From Lampris incognitus (taxonomy: Eukaryota > Chordata > Actinopteri > Lampriformes > Lampridae): DNA of 64,000 bases. Shown piece after piece: positions 37,958 to 49,107 of the stretch. The position numbers and the translations under genes are program-made. The stretch spans positions 30,185,311 through 30,249,310 of the forward strand of contig NC_079222.1 in the NCBI RefSeq assembly GCF_029633865.1. Direction: 5' to 3'. The notes under the pieces were generated by a model that did no database searches, was not told the origin of the DNA, and was given only the letters and a program-made list of their open reading frames with translations. Positions within the stretch are counted from its first letter, which is position 1, and each line of letters begins with the position of its first letter.

Positions 37958-38890
37958 TTGAAGGTCCCGAAGAGCACAGTGGTCGCCATCATTAGTAAAT
38001 GGAACAAGTTTGGATCCACCAGCACTCGTCCTAGAGCAGGCCGCCCAGCCAAACTGAGCAATCGGGGGAGAAGGGCCTTGGTCAGGGAGGTGACCAAGAA
38101 CCCAATGGTCACTCTGAAAGAGCTCCAGCGTTCCTCTGTGGAGATGATGGAAGAACCTTCCAGAAGGACAACCATCTCTGCAGCACTCCACCAATCAGGC
38201 CTTTATGGTAGAGTGGCCAGATTGAAGCCTCTGCTCAGTAAAAGGCACATGACAGTCCGCTTGGAGTTTGCCAGAAAGCACCTAAAGGACTCTCAGACCA
38301 TGAGAAACAAGATTCTCTGGTCTGATGAAACCAAGATTGAAATCTTTGGCCTGAATGCCAAACGTCACGTCTGGAGGAAACCAGGCACCTCTCATCACCT
38401 TGCTTATACCATCCCTACAGTGAAGCATGGTGGTGGCAGCATCATGCTGTGGGGATGTTCTTCAGCGGCAGGAACTGGAAGACTAGTCAGGATCGAGGGA
38501 AAGTTGAATGGAGCAAAGAACAGAAAGATCCTTGATGAAAACCTGCTCCAGAGCGCTCAGGACCTCAGACTGGGGCGAAGGTTTACCTTTCAACATGACA
38601 ACGACCCTAAGCACACAGCCAAGGCAACAAAGGAGTGGCTTCGGGACAAGTCTGTGAATGTCCTTGAGTTGCCCGGCCAGAGTCCAGACTTGAATCCCAC
38701 TGAACATTTTTGGAAAGACCTGAAAATAGCTGTGCAGCGACACCCCCCATCTAACCTTAGAGAGCTCGAGAGGATCTGCAGAGAAGAATGGGAGAAATAC
38801 CCCAAATATAGGTGTGCTAAGCTTGTAGCTTCATACCCAAGAAGACTTGAGGCTGTAATCGCTGCCAAGGGTGCCTCAACCAAGTACTGA
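37958..38890 (+). CDS. Tc1-like transposase, N-terminally frameshifted
   Basis: 310 residues open: KVPKSTVVAIISKWNKFGST is the second HTH, RPRAGRP the linker with a GRPR-like AT-hook, followed by a complete DD34E domain ending AAKGASTKY. The first HTH lies in another frame (37873 on), so the protein is unlikely to be made whole. Confidence 0.88.
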   Translation: MKVPKSTVVAIISKWNKFGSTSTRPRAGRPAKLSNRGRRALVREVTKNPMVTLKELQRSSVEMMEEPSRRTTISAALHQSGLYGRVARLKPLLSKRHMTVRLEFARKHLKDSQTMRNKILWSDETKIEIFGLNAKRHVWRKPGTSHHLAYTIPTVKHGGGSIMLWGCSSAAGTGRLVRIEGKLNGAKNRKILDENLLQSAQDLRLGRRFTFQHDNDPKHTAKATKEWLRDKSVNVLELPGQSPDLNPTEHFWKDLKIAVQRHPPSNLRELERICREEWEKYPKYRCAKLVASYPRRLEAVIAAKGASTKY

Positions 38891-39306
38891 GTAGAGGGTG
38901 TGAATACTTACACTACCGTTCAAAAGTTTGGAATCACATTGAAATGTCCATATTTTTGAAGGAAAAGCACTGTACTGGTTCAATGAAGATAACTTTAAAC
39001 TAGTCTTAACTTTAAAGAAATACACTCTATACATTGCTAATGTGGTAAATGACTATTCTAGCTGGTGCAATATCTACATAGGTGTATAGAGGCCCATTTC
39101 AAGCAACTATCACTCCAGTGTTCTAATGGTACAATGTGTTTGCTCATTGGCTCAGAAGGCTAATTGATGATTAGAAAACCCTTGTGCAATCATGTTCACA
39201 CATCTGAAAACAGTTTAGCTCGTTACAGAAGCTACAAAACTGACCTTCCTTTGAGCAGATTGAGTTTCTGGAGCATCACATTTGTGGGGTCAATTAAACG
39301 CTCAAA

Positions 39307-40051
39307 ATGGCCAGAAAAAGAGAACTTTCATCTGAAACTCGACAGTCTATTCTTGTTCTTAGAAATGAAGGCTATTCCATGCGAGAAATTGCTAAGAAAT
39401 TGAAGATTTCCTACACCGGTGTGTACTACTCCCTTCAGAGGACAGCACAAACAGGCTCTAACCAGAGTAGAAAAAGAAGTGGGAGGCCGCGTTGCACAAC
39501 TGAGCAAGAAGATAAGTACATTAGAGTCTCTAGTTTGAGAAACAGACGCCTCACAGGTCCCCAACTGGCATCTTCATTAAATAGTACCCGCAAAACACCA
39601 GTGTCAACATCTACAGTGAAGAGGCGGCTGCGGGATTCTGGGCTTCAGGGCAGAGTGGCAAAGAAAAAGCCATATCTGAGACTGACCAATAAAAGAAAAA
39701 GATTAAGATGGGCAAAAGAACACAGACATTGGACAGAGGAAGACTGGAAAAAAGTGTTGTGGACGGATGAATCCAAGTTTGAGGTGTTTGGATCACAAAG
39801 AAGAACGTTTGTGAGACGCAGAACAAATGAAAAGATGCTGGAAGAATGCCTGACGCCATCTGTTAAGCATGGTGGAGGTAATGTGATGGTCTGGGGTTGC
39901 TTTGGTGCTGGTAAGGTGGGAGATTTGTACAGGGTAAAAGGGATTCTGAATAATGAAGGCTATCACTCCATTTTGCAATGCCATGCCATACCCGGTGGAC
40001 AGCGCTTGATTGGAGCCAATTTCATCCTACAACAGGACAATGACCCTAAAC
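39307..40051 (+). pseudogene. Tc1 family 3 transposase, 5' part
   Basis: MARKRELSSETRQSILVLRN through the HTH, GRPR-like SGRPRCTT, VLWTDESKFEVFG (first D) to LQQDNDPK (second D). The frame stays open to the hAT insertion point and continues for some codons into hAT DNA. Confidence 0.92.
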
Positions 40052-42413
40052 CAGCGGTCGGGAACCTATGGCTCGCGAGCCATATATGGCTCTTCCGATG
40101 ACGGCATATGGCTCCCAGACAATTTTGAGTTGAAATTTTTTTTTTTTAAAAATCAGTTTGGAACTGATTTTAAAATACTTTTGATATTTCTTAATAATAC
40201 TGTGTCATTTTAAAGTAAACAGAAATTAGTTTTGAAGATACATTTCACGGGTCACAGGTCACCCGTGGGTCGGGTCGGGAACCAATGGCTCGCGAGCATG
40301 TCCGGGTCATTGTAAAGGTGAAGAAATCAATTTTATCAGATAGCCAACTAGTTTATCCGCTTCAACCCTTGTAACGGAAAAGATGGCGAAAAGAAAAAAA
40401 GACGATGATTACCGTGCATTCCAGGCCGCGTGCAAAGAGGAATTTGCATTTGTGGAGAGAGCAGGATCTGCGGTATGTCTAATATGCAATGATAAAATTG
40501 CTTCGATGAAACGGTCAAATATAAAGCGGCATTTCGATATCCACCATGCTTCATTTGCATGGAAATCTCCAGCGGGGGACAGCAGGAAAAGGGCATGCGA
40601 GGAGCTACAGCGGAGAGTGTAGACGAGTCAGCAGCAACTACGTGTGTGGACCAAGCAAGGTGACGGGAATTCCGCTAGCTTTGCGGGGGCTTTGGCAATA
40701 GTAAGGAATGGAAAGTCATTCACAGATGGCGAGTATGCCAAAACATTCATGCTTGATGTGGCCAATGAACTGTTTGATGACTTCCCAAATAAAGACAAGC
40801 TAATCAAACGAATAAAAGACATGCCCCTGTCAGCAAGAACTGTGCACGATCGTAGCACCATGATGGCAAGTCAAGTCGAGGAAACACAAATTAAGGACAT
40901 AAACGCCGGGACATACTTTTCTCTCGCGTTAGATGAGTCAACAGACGTTAGCCATCTATCGCAGTGCAGTATAATTGCCAGGTGAGGAAAGCTTGGCTGT
41001 TTTGCCAATGAAAGGGACAACAAGAGGAGAGGATTTATTCATGTCTTTCATGGAGTTTGCTAAAGAAAAAAAACTACCGATGGATAAACTTATTTCTGTC
41101 TGTACTGATGGTGCACCCTGTATGTTGGGGAAGAACAAAGGATTTGTAGCGCTTCTCCGTGAACATGAAAAGAGAGCCATCCTAAGTTTTCATTGCATCC
41201 TGCACCAGGAGGCGCTTTGCGCTCAGACGTGTGGCCAGGAGCTTGGTGAGGTGATGTCTCTGGTCATTCGAGTGGTCAACTTTATTGTTGCCCGAGCTTT
41301 AAATGATCGCCAGTTTAAAGCTCTGTTAGAAGAAGTTGGGAATCATTATCCCGGTCTGCTTTTACACAGCAACGTGCGTTGGTTGTCAAGGGGGAAGGTG
41401 CTCAGCCGTTTTGCGGCTTGCCTGAGTGAAATCCGGACTTTTCTTGAAATGAAAGGCGTCAAGCATCCTGAGCTAGACAACACTGACTGGCTCCTGCAGT
41501 TTCACTATCTCGTGGACATAACTGGCCATCTGAACCAGCTCAATGTGAAAATGCAAGGTATTGGAAATACAATCTCATCCCTTCAACAAGCAGTGTTTGC
41601 ATTTGAAAGCAAGCTGTAAGTCTTTCTCAGGGACATTGAAACAGGTCGTCTTCTGCACTTTGAAAGACTGCAACAATTTAGAGATGCATGCTTAGCAAGT
41701 GACTCAACTCAACAGCTGGATCTCCAGCAGCTAGCTGGCTTTACGTTCAATCTCCTGCAGTCATTCAAAGCACGTTTTGGAGAATTTCGTGCGCGCACTG
41801 GTCTTTTCAAGTTCATCACTCATCCACATGAGTGTGCAGTGGACAAAATCGACCTGACATGCATCCCCGGGGTCTCTATCGGAGACTTTGAGCTGGAAGT
41901 TGCTGACCTGAAGGCATCCGACATGTGGATGAGTAAGTTCAAGTCACTTAATGGAGAGTTGGAAAGTCTTGCGCGACAGCGAGCAGAGCTGGCGAGGGAA
42001 CACAAGTGGACAGAAATTAAAAATCTTCAACCTGAAGACCAGCTGATTCTTAAAACTTGGAACGAGCTTCCTGTGACATACCACACAATGCAGCGTGTGA
42101 GTATTGCCGTATTGACCATGTTTGGCTCTACATATGCATGTGAACAGTCTTTCTCGCATATGAGGAACATTAAGACCAACCTACGCTCACGTTTAACTGA
42201 TGGAAGCCTCCACGCCTGCATGAAGCTCAACCTCACCACGTATGAACCAGACTACAAGGCCATCAGCAAAACCATGCAGTACCAGAAGTCGCATTAAAAG
42301 CAAGACATATTTAATTTATTATACGTAAAAAATACTATATGGCTCTCAATGAAATATATTTAGAAATATTTGGCTTTTATGGCTCTCCCAGTCAAAAAGG
42401 TTCCTGACCCCTG
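40052..42413 (+). mobile_element. hAT transposon, innermost of three nested
   Basis: 2362 bp, ends CAGCGGTCGGGAACC and GGTTCCTGACCCCTG, exact 8-bp duplication CCCTAAAC (40044-40051, 42414-42421). Encodes a hAT transposase with few lesions. TIR type and protein resemble the ZBED5/GTF2IRD2-related hAT group. Confidence 0.95.
40384..42297 (+). pseudogene. hAT transposase, three lesions
   Basis: BED-type zinc finger CLICNDKIASMKRSNIKRHF followed by DIHH (40470-40545), stop at 40621, frame resumes (40644-40985) with FSLALDESTDVSHLSQCS. It continues from 40975 with SVCTDGAPCMLGKNKGFVAL and NVRWLSRGKVL, has one stop at 41617, then the hATC dimerisation region AVLTMFGSTYACEQSFSHMR and NIKTNLRSRL to the stop at 42297. 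Only small indels and one stop separate it from a full frame. Confidence 0.9.
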
Positions 42414-42421
42414 CCCTAAAC

Positions 42422-42720
42422 ACACCTCCAAATTGTGCAAGAACTATTTAGAGCAGAAGCAGGCAGCTGGTATTCTATCGGTAATGGAGTGGCCAGCGCA
42501 GTCAGCAGATCTGAACCCCATTGAGCTGTTGTGGGAGCAGCTTGACCGTATGGTACGCAAGAAGTGCCCATCCAACCAATCCAACTTGTGGGAGCTGCTT
42601 CTGGAAGCGTGGGGTGCAATTTCTCCAGATTACCTCAACAAATTAACAGCTAGAAGGCCAAAGGTCTGCAATGCTGTAATTGCTGCAAATGGAGGATTCT
42701 TTGACGAAAGCAAAGTTTGA
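42422..42720 (+). pseudogene. Tc1 family 3 transposase, 3' part
   Basis: Continues after the hAT with HTSKLCKNYLEQKQ, then SADLNPIELLWEQLDRMVRK (third catalytic E) and ends GGFFDESKV. Separated from its 5' part only by the hAT and one copy of its 8-bp target. Confidence 0.92.
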
Positions 42721-43087
42721 TGTAAAAAAAATCTTATTTCAAATACAAATCATTATTTCTAACCTTGTCAATGTCTTGACTCTATTTTCTATTCATTTCA
42801 CAACATATGGTGGTGAATAAGTGTGACTTTTCATGGAAAACACAAAATTGTTTGGGTGATCCCAAACTTTTGAACGGTAGTGTATGTACATGCAATATTT
42901 CAGTTTTTTATCTTTAATAAATTTGCAAAAAATTCTACAAAACCTTTTTCGCTGTCATTATGGGGTATTGTGTGTAGATTGATGAGAAAAAAAAGGAATT
43001 TAATCAATTTTGGAATAAGGCTGTATCATAACAAAATGTGGGGAAAGTGAATGGGTGTGAATACTTTACGGATGCACTGTGTATATA

Positions 43088-44306
43088 CACTCACCGGCCA
43101 CTTTATTAGGCACACCTGTCCAACTGCTCGTTAACGCAAATTTCTAATCAGCCAATCACATGGCAGCAACTCAATGCATTTAGGCATGTAGACATGGTCA
43201 AGACGATCTGCTGCAGTTCAAACCGAGCATCAGAATGGGGAAGAAAGGTGATTTAAGTGACTTTGAACGTGGCATGGTTGTTGGTTCCAGACGGGCTGGT
43301 CTGAGTATTTCAGAAACTGCTGATCTACTGGGATTTTCACGCACAACCATCTCTAGGGTTTACAGAGAATGGTCCGAAAAAGAGAAAATATCCAATGAGC
43401 GGCAGTTCTGTGGGTGAAAATGCCTTGTTGATGCAGAGGTCAGAGGAGAATGGCCAGACTGGTTCGAGCTGATAGAAAGGCAACAGTAACTCAAATAACC
43501 ACTCATTACAACCGAGGTATGCAGAAGAGCATCTCTGAACGCACAACACGTCGAACCTTGAGGCAGATGGGCTACAGCAGCAGAAGACCACACCGGGTGC
43601 CACTCCTGTCAGCTAAGAACAGGAAACTGAGGCTACAATTCGCACAGGCTCACCAAAATTGGACAATAGAAAATTGGAAAAACGTTGCCTGGTCTGATGA
43701 GTCTCGATTTCTGCTGCGACATTCGGATGGTAGGGTCAGAATTTGGCGTCAACAACATGAAAGCATGGATCCATCCTGCCTTGTATCAACGGTTCAGGCT
43801 GCTGGTGGTGGTGTAATGGTGTGGGGGATATTTTCTTGGCACACTTTGGGCCCCTTAGTACCAATTGAGCATCGTGTCAACACCACAGCCTACCTGAGTA
43901 TTGTTGCTGACCATGTCCATCCCTTTATGACCACAGTGTTCCCATCTTCTGATGGCTACTTCCAGCAGGATAACGCGCCATGTCATAAAGCTCGAATCAT
44001 CTCAGACTGGTTTCTTGAACATGACAATGAGTTCACTGTACTCAAATGGCCTCCACAGTCACCAGATCTCAATCCAATAGAGCACCTTTGGGATGTGGTG
44101 GACCGGGAGATTCGCATCATGGATGTGCAGCCGACAAATCTGCAGCAACCGCGTGATGCTATCATGTCAATATGGACCAAACTTTCTGAGGAATGTTTCC
44201 AGTACCTTGTTGAATCTATGCCACGAAGGATTAAGGCAGTTCTGAAGGCAAAAGGGGGTCCAACCCGGTACTAGCAAGGTGTACCTAATAAAGTGGCCAG
44301 TGAGTG
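43088..44306 (+). mobile_element. Tc1-like transposon (family 1, copy 2)
   Basis: 1219 bp, TIRs CACTCACCGGCCACTTTATTAG, TA on both sides (43086-43087, 44307-44308). Same family as 9886-11105. Transposase start [20 protein letters not shown] at 43235, then an early stop after FCG. Confidence 0.95.
43450..44274 (+). CDS. Tc1-like transposase, long intact part
   Basis: 274 residues: [20 protein letters not shown], then [12 protein letters not shown] (D), [13 protein letters not shown] (D), [19 protein letters not shown] (E, DD34E spacing) and the end KAKGGPTRY. It is cut off from its HTH part (43235-43417) by a stop at 43418 and a shift, so it lacks the DNA-binding domain. Confidence 0.9.
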   Translation: MARLVRADRKATVTQITTHYNRGMQKSISERTTRRTLRQMGYSSRRPHRVPLLSAKNRKLRLQFAQAHQNWTIENWKNVAWSDESRFLLRHSDGRVRIWRQQHESMDPSCLVSTVQAAGGGVMVWGIFSWHTLGPLVPIEHRVNTTAYLSIVADHVHPFMTTVFPSSDGYFQQDNAPCHKARIISDWFLEHDNEFTVLKWPPQSPDLNPIEHLWDVVDREIRIMDVQPTNLQQPRDAIMSIWTKLSEECFQYLVESMPRRIKAVLKAKGGPTRY

Positions 44307-44352
<46 letters not shown>

Positions 44353-44371
44353 TATATATATATGTATATAT

Positions 44372-44402
<31 letters not shown>
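44307..44402. repeat. (CA)n/(TA)n microsatellite between transposons
   Basis: CA, TATATATGTATATATA and CA runs. TA-rich sites like this are preferred Tc1/mariner targets, which fits the cluster. Confidence 0.9.
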
Positions 44403-45939
44403 CTGTGTGCACAATTATTAGGCAAGTGAGTATTTTGATCATATCATAATTTTTATGCATATTTTCCAACTCCAAGCTGTACAAATTTGAGTGCTTATTG
44501 GATTTGAGCATATCAGGTGATGTTTATTTGTGTAATGAGGGAGGGTGTGGCCTAAGGAGCTCAACACCACTCAAGGTGTGCATAATTATTAGGCAGATTC
44601 TTTTCCTCAGGTAAAATGGGCCGAAAAAGAGATTTGACTGACTCTGAAAAGTCAAAAATCTTTCAGAGGGATGCAGCACGCTTGAAATTGCAAAGATATT
44701 GGGTTGTGATCACAGAACTATCAAACGTTTTGTTGCAAAAAGTCAACAGGGTCGAAAGAAACGTGTTGAGAAAAAAAGACGCAAATTAACTGCCAAAGAT
44801 TTACAAAAAATCAAGCGTAAAGCTATTAGGAACCCATTGTCCTCCAGTGCTGGCATAATCCAGAACTGTAACCTACCTGGAGTACCCAGAAGTACAAGGT
44901 GTTCAGTGCTCAGGGACATGGCCAAGGTAAGGAAGGCTGAAATCCGACCACCATTGAACAAGACACATAAGTTGAAACGTCAAGACTGGGCCAAGAAATA
45001 CCCGAAGACAGATTTTTCAAAGGTTTTATGGACTGATGAAATGAGAGTGACTCTTGATGGACCAGATGGATGGGCCCGTGGCTGGATCAGTAATGGTCAC
45101 AAAGCTCCACTTCCATTCAGACGCCAGCAAGGTGGAGGTGGGGTTCTGGTATGGGCTGGTATCATTAAAGATGAGCTAGTTGGACCTTTTCGGGTTGAAG
45201 ATGGACTTAAAATCAACTCCCAGAACTACTGCCAGTTTTTAGAGGACACTTTCTTCAAGCAGTGGTACAGAAAAAAGCCTGCATCTTTCAAGAAGACCAT
45301 GATTTTATGCAGGATAATGCTCCATCACATGCATCAAAGTACTCCACTGCATGGTTGGCCAGTAAAGGCCTTAAAGATGACAGGAAAATGACATGGCCCC
45401 CTTCCTCACCTGACTTAAACCCTATTGGGAACTTGTGGGCTCTTCTTAAACAGGAGATTTACCATGAAGGAAAACAGTACACCTCTCTGAACAGTGTCTG
45501 GGAGGCTGTGGTTGCTGCTGCACAAAAAGTTGATTGTCAACAGATAAAGAAATTGACAGACTCCATGGATGGAAGGCTTGTGACGGTTATTGAAAAGAAG
45601 GGTGGCTATATTGGTCACTGATTTTTTTTTTTATGGAAATATTTGTAAATTTTCAGTTGTTTGTTCATTATTTTCACTTTAACAGATGAAAATAAACAAG
45701 TGAGATGGGAAAATATTCGTTTTTCATTTAGTTGCCTAATAATTCTGCACACCAATATTTGCCAAATAATGGTGCACACTGAGATATTCTCTTAAGAAAG
45801 ACAAAACCTGACTTTTACTTTCTTAAATATTCAGGTTTGAGCTTTATTAACATTTTGGATTGAGCGAGAGCGCTGTAGTTGTTAAAAAATAAAATTAGCC
45901 GTCAAAAATGCAACTTGCCTAATAGTTGTGCACGTAGTG
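44403..45939 (+). mobile_element. Tc1/mariner transposon (family 4)
   Basis: TIR blocks GTGCACAATTATTAGGCAAGT and the inverse ACTTGCCTAATAGTTGTGCAC, between TA dinucleotides (44401-44402, 45940-45941). An internal GTGTGCATAATTATTAGGCAG repeat occurs near 44575. Carries one transposase with two frameshifts. Confidence 0.88.
44616..45621 (+). pseudogene. Tc1/mariner transposase, two frameshifts
   Basis: Starts MGRKRDLTDSEKSKIFQRDA, shifts near 44680 to LGCDHRTIKRFVAKSQQG, then KVLWTDEMRVTLDG (D). It shifts again near 45310; from there the frame carries DFMQDNAPSHASK (D), PPSSPDLNPIGNLWALLKQE (Gly where the third catalytic E is expected), ending GGYIGH. The lost Glu and the shifts make it inactive. 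Confidence 0.88.
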
Positions 45940-45941
45940 TA

Positions 45942-45996
45942 TGTATATGTATGTATATATACTATATATATATATATATACTACACACACACACAC

Positions 45997-46027
<31 letters not shown>

Positions 46028-46028
46028 A
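45942..46028. repeat. (TA)n/(CA)n microsatellite
   Basis: Alternating TATATA, CACACACAC and TATATA runs between two Tc1-type elements. Confidence 0.9.
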
Positions 46029-47225
46029 CACTACCGTTCAAAAGTTTGGGATCACCCAAACAATTTTGTGTTTTCCATGAAAAGTCACACTTATTCACCA
46101 CCATATGTTGTGAAATGAATAGAAAATAGAGTCAAGACATTGACAAGGTTAGAAATAATGATTTTTATTTGAAATAAGATTTTTTTTACATCAAACTTTG
46201 CTTTCGTTAAAGAATCCTCCATTTGCAGCAATTACAGCATTGCAGACCTTTGGCATTCTAGCTGTTAATTTGTTGAGGTAATCTGGAGAAATTGCACCCC
46301 ACGCTTCCAGAAGCAGCTCCCACAAATTGGATTGGTTGGATGGGCACTTCTTTGAGCAGATTGAGTTTCTGGAGCATCACATTTGTGGGGTCAATTAAAC
46401 GCTCAAAATGGCCAGAAAAAGAGAACTTTCATCTGAAACTCGACAGTCTATTCTTGTTCTTAGAAATGAAGGCTATTCCATACGAGAAATTGCTAAGAAA
46501 TTGAAGATTTCCTACACCGGTGTGTACTACTCCCTTCAGAGGACAGCACAAACAGGCTCTAACAGGTACTATTTAATGAAGATGCCAGTTGGGGACCTGT
46601 GAGGCGTCTGTTTCTCAAACTAGAGACTCTAATGTACTTATCTTCTTGCTCAGTTGTGCAACGCGGCCTCCCACTTCTTTTTCTACTCTGGTTAGAGCCT
46701 GTTTGTGCTGTCCTCTGAAGGGAGTAGTACACACCGGTGTAGGAAATCTTCAATTTCTTAGCAATTTCTCGCATGGAATAGCCTTCATTTCTAAGAACAA
46801 GAATAGACTGTCGAGTTTCAGATGAAAGTTCTCTTTTTCTGGCCATTTTGAGCGTTTAATTGACCCCACAAATGTGATGCTCCAGAAACTCAATCTGCTC
46901 AAAGAAGTGCCCATCCAACCAATCCAACTTGTGGGAGCTGCTTCTGGAAGCGTGGGGTGCAATTTCTCCAGATTACCTCAACAAATTAACAGCTAGAATG
47001 CCAAAGGTCTGCAATGCTGTAATTGCTGCAAATGGAGGATTCTTTGACGAAAGCAAAGTTTGATGTAAAAAAAATCTTATTTCAAATACAAATCATTATT
47101 TCTAACCTTGTCAATGTCTTGACTCTATTTTCTATTCATTTCACAACATATGGTGGTGAATAAGTGTGACTTTTCATGGAAAACACAAAATTGTTTGGGT
47201 GATCCCAAACTTTTGAACGGTAGTG
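46029..47225. mobile_element. Palindromic Tc1 family 3 derivative
   Basis: CACTACCGTTCAAAAGTTTGG ends with TA on each side (46027-46028, 47226-47227). Two arms of about 535 bp (46029-46563 and 46691-47225) are nearly identical inverted copies around a spacer of about 127 bp. Each arm joins the family 3 3' end to the transposase N-terminus (MARKRELSSETRQSILVLRN, at 46408 + and 46846 -). No full transposase is possible. Confidence 0.93.
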
Positions 47226-47245
47226 TATATATAAAGCTGACAGAT

Positions 47246-47420
47246 ATCAAAGCACTGCAAGTTTTGGAGCTTTGTGGAGTACTTCAGGACCAAATCGAAC
47301 CACTGTGATGTCCAAGCTGTTGTTTTTCAGGGTTTGGATGGGGATTTGACTCTCCATGTAGTTCAGCTTCGTATTACTCATTTTGGTGAGAGCCCTGATG
47401 GACTAACTATTCTCGCTGAT
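47246..47420 (+). pseudogene. Pseudogene exon, 3' half of the split exon
   Basis: After CTGACAGAT resumes as IKALQVLELCG. A shift with loss of a few conserved residues follows, then VEYFRTKSNHCDVQAVVFQG to GLTILAD at donor GTGAGT. The first frame hits TGA at about 47307. Confidence 0.65.
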
Positions 47421-47512
47421 GTGAGTATTGATCAGTGATTGTTGACTGATTCTTGTGATTGTACACAGACTATAATATTATTATTTTTTTCTACTTTCTC
47501 TTAACGATTCAG

Positions 47513-47585
47513 GTGTCTGCCACATATGCTGCTGATATTGAGAGAAGGTTCACTCTACCAGCCAGTCCTCGACTAATTTTGCTCA
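47513..47585 (+). pseudogene. Pseudogene exon
   Basis: Acceptor ACGATTCAG, encodes VSATYAADIERRFTLPASPR then LILL, donor GTATGT. The frame matches the previous donor. Confidence 0.65.
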
Positions 47586-47980
47586 GTATGTATTTTGGTG
47601 TACATTTTTAAAAGAACTTTATTTTATAATGAAAATGAGGTAACTATATAAGTGCTTGTGAAGATTACGTGTCTATCAGTGTAACCGCATGTCACACTGA
47701 AAAACAGTACGTTAATTGTATTTTTAATTAAGACACATTTTGCTCAACTGAAACTGAAATTACTGCAATAGAGTTGAAAAGTGGGGGGAGTCGTCACTAG
47801 TTCCAAAAGTATTTTCTGCCCTTGTACAGTCCCATCTGACAATCCAGGCAACTTCTTTTTTTCCTGTTTTTGAGAAATATTGCAGTCATCAATCAAAATG
47901 GTGTCAGATGGCACTGAACTAGGTAGAAAATACTTCTGGAACTGGAGCCTCCAACTAATTGCAAACTCGATATTTCATAG

Positions 47981-48152
47981 GAAATGAGCCCATGACAAAC
48001 AGCCAGTGGATGATCAGCAGCAAGGGGCACATGGTCTTTGAGAGTATTCAGCCAACCTTTGTTTCAGCACCTGCTGCACTGTTTGTGGTGTTCTACATTT
48101 TCAACCGCCAGTATCAAGACAAGGCCTCCAAAACCCTGGAATTCATTAAAAG
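47981..48152 (+). pseudogene. Pseudogene exon
   Basis: Acceptor TTTCATAG, encodes NEPMTNSQWMISSKGHMVFE and then SAPAALFVVFYIFNRQYQDK to TLEFIK, donor GTAGCT. Intact by itself. Confidence 0.68.
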
Positions 48153-48261
48153 GTAGCTATTACTGGTGTAAATGACACAGGCAATATACCAAACTCAGCC
48201 GTATTGTATGTGGTGGTGGTGATGGTAAAGGTAATCTAGAGGCCTATTGAATGACTGGAGG

Positions 48262-48590
48262 AGGAGTTCCATTCCATTATCCAAACTGTTTACCCTGCTC
48301 TCAGGGTCACAGGGAAGCTGGAGCCTATCCCAGCAGTCACTGGGCGGCAGGCAGGGAGACACTGTGGAAAGGCCGCCAGGCCATCACAGGGCCGACACAC
48401 ACATTCACAGCTAGGGATTATTTACTATGGCCGAGTAGGAGGAAGCCCACGCAGACACAGGGAGAACATACAAACTCCATACAAAGGACGACCCGGGACG
48501 ACCCCTAAGGTTGGACTACCCCGGGGCTTGAACCCAGGACCTTCTTGCTGTGAGACGACTGCGCTAACCACTGTGCCACTCCATATTGGC
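48262..48590 (-). mobile_element. Family B SINE, reverse
   Basis: ATTATCCAAACTG tail end, the GCGGCAGGCAGGGAGAC-type body, GGCCGACACACACATTCACAG in the TG region (only about four CA units), and the tRNA-like head near 48540-48585. Confidence 0.83.
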
Positions 48591-49107
48591 CAATATCAAA
48601 GCAACAATCTCAACGCCTCAAGCCAGACAGTTTAGAGTGTGATTCTGTCTGTCTCTTTGTAAATAGTTTTTTGTTTGTGATTTTTCCATTTGGCATTTTG
48701 AGGTGTTGTGATCATTGCGTTGATATTGACCAATATGGAGTGGGAACTCATCCTCCTCCAGTCAGTCAATAGGCCTCTACATTATATTAACTTTCGCCAC
48801 CTGTGTGTACAATAGCACTGAGCTTGTAATACTGTCTGTGTTATTTTCAACTGTTTCTCTTGTCTGATGAAGATCCTTCGGAAAATTGACTTTTTAATGG
48901 AGTGTCCTGCCTTTGAACTTCAATTGGTTTTTCACTACATTTAAGGCAGTACCTCCTCCCGAGTTGTTTGAGCACAAAACCTTTCTGAAACTATTACTGG
49001 TGTTCCTGAAATGATTGTCACAGTTTGCAATTGTTATTTCTTTTTTCAAATACTAAGAAATTATAGATAAATTTCCTGTCATCAGACTTATGCAACAATT
49101 ATCCATT

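Larger units (their letters stand above)
38911..42882 (+). mobile_element. Tc1-like transposon (family 3), middle of three nested
   Basis: TIRs CACTACCGTTCAAAAGTTTGG, TA duplications at 38909-38910 and 42883-42884. Without the 2.4-kb hAT inside it would be about 1.6 kb. The outer element reads on cleanly across the insertion (GAATACT then TA then TGTACATG). Confidence 0.95.
37473..43079 (+). mobile_element. Tc1-like transposon (family 2), outermost of three nested
   Basis: TIRs CAGTGCATCCGGAAAGTA and, at the right, the inverse of CAGTGCATCCGTAAAGTA. TA at left (37471-37472); the right flank reads TG, probably a mutated TA. The transposase is intact from 37958 to 38890 but frameshifted against its start at 37873 (MKPKELSVDLRDR). 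Catalytic blocks: LWSDETKIE, QHDNDPKHTA and SPDLNPTEHFW (DD34E). A second Tc1 sits in its 3' UTR. Confidence 0.93.

Noticed and set aside
37304..47236. A normal or AT-AC type intron between the two halves of the split exon
   Set aside because: No GT or ATATCC-type donor at 37304 and similarity resumes exactly after a 9-bp repeat; insertion fits better.
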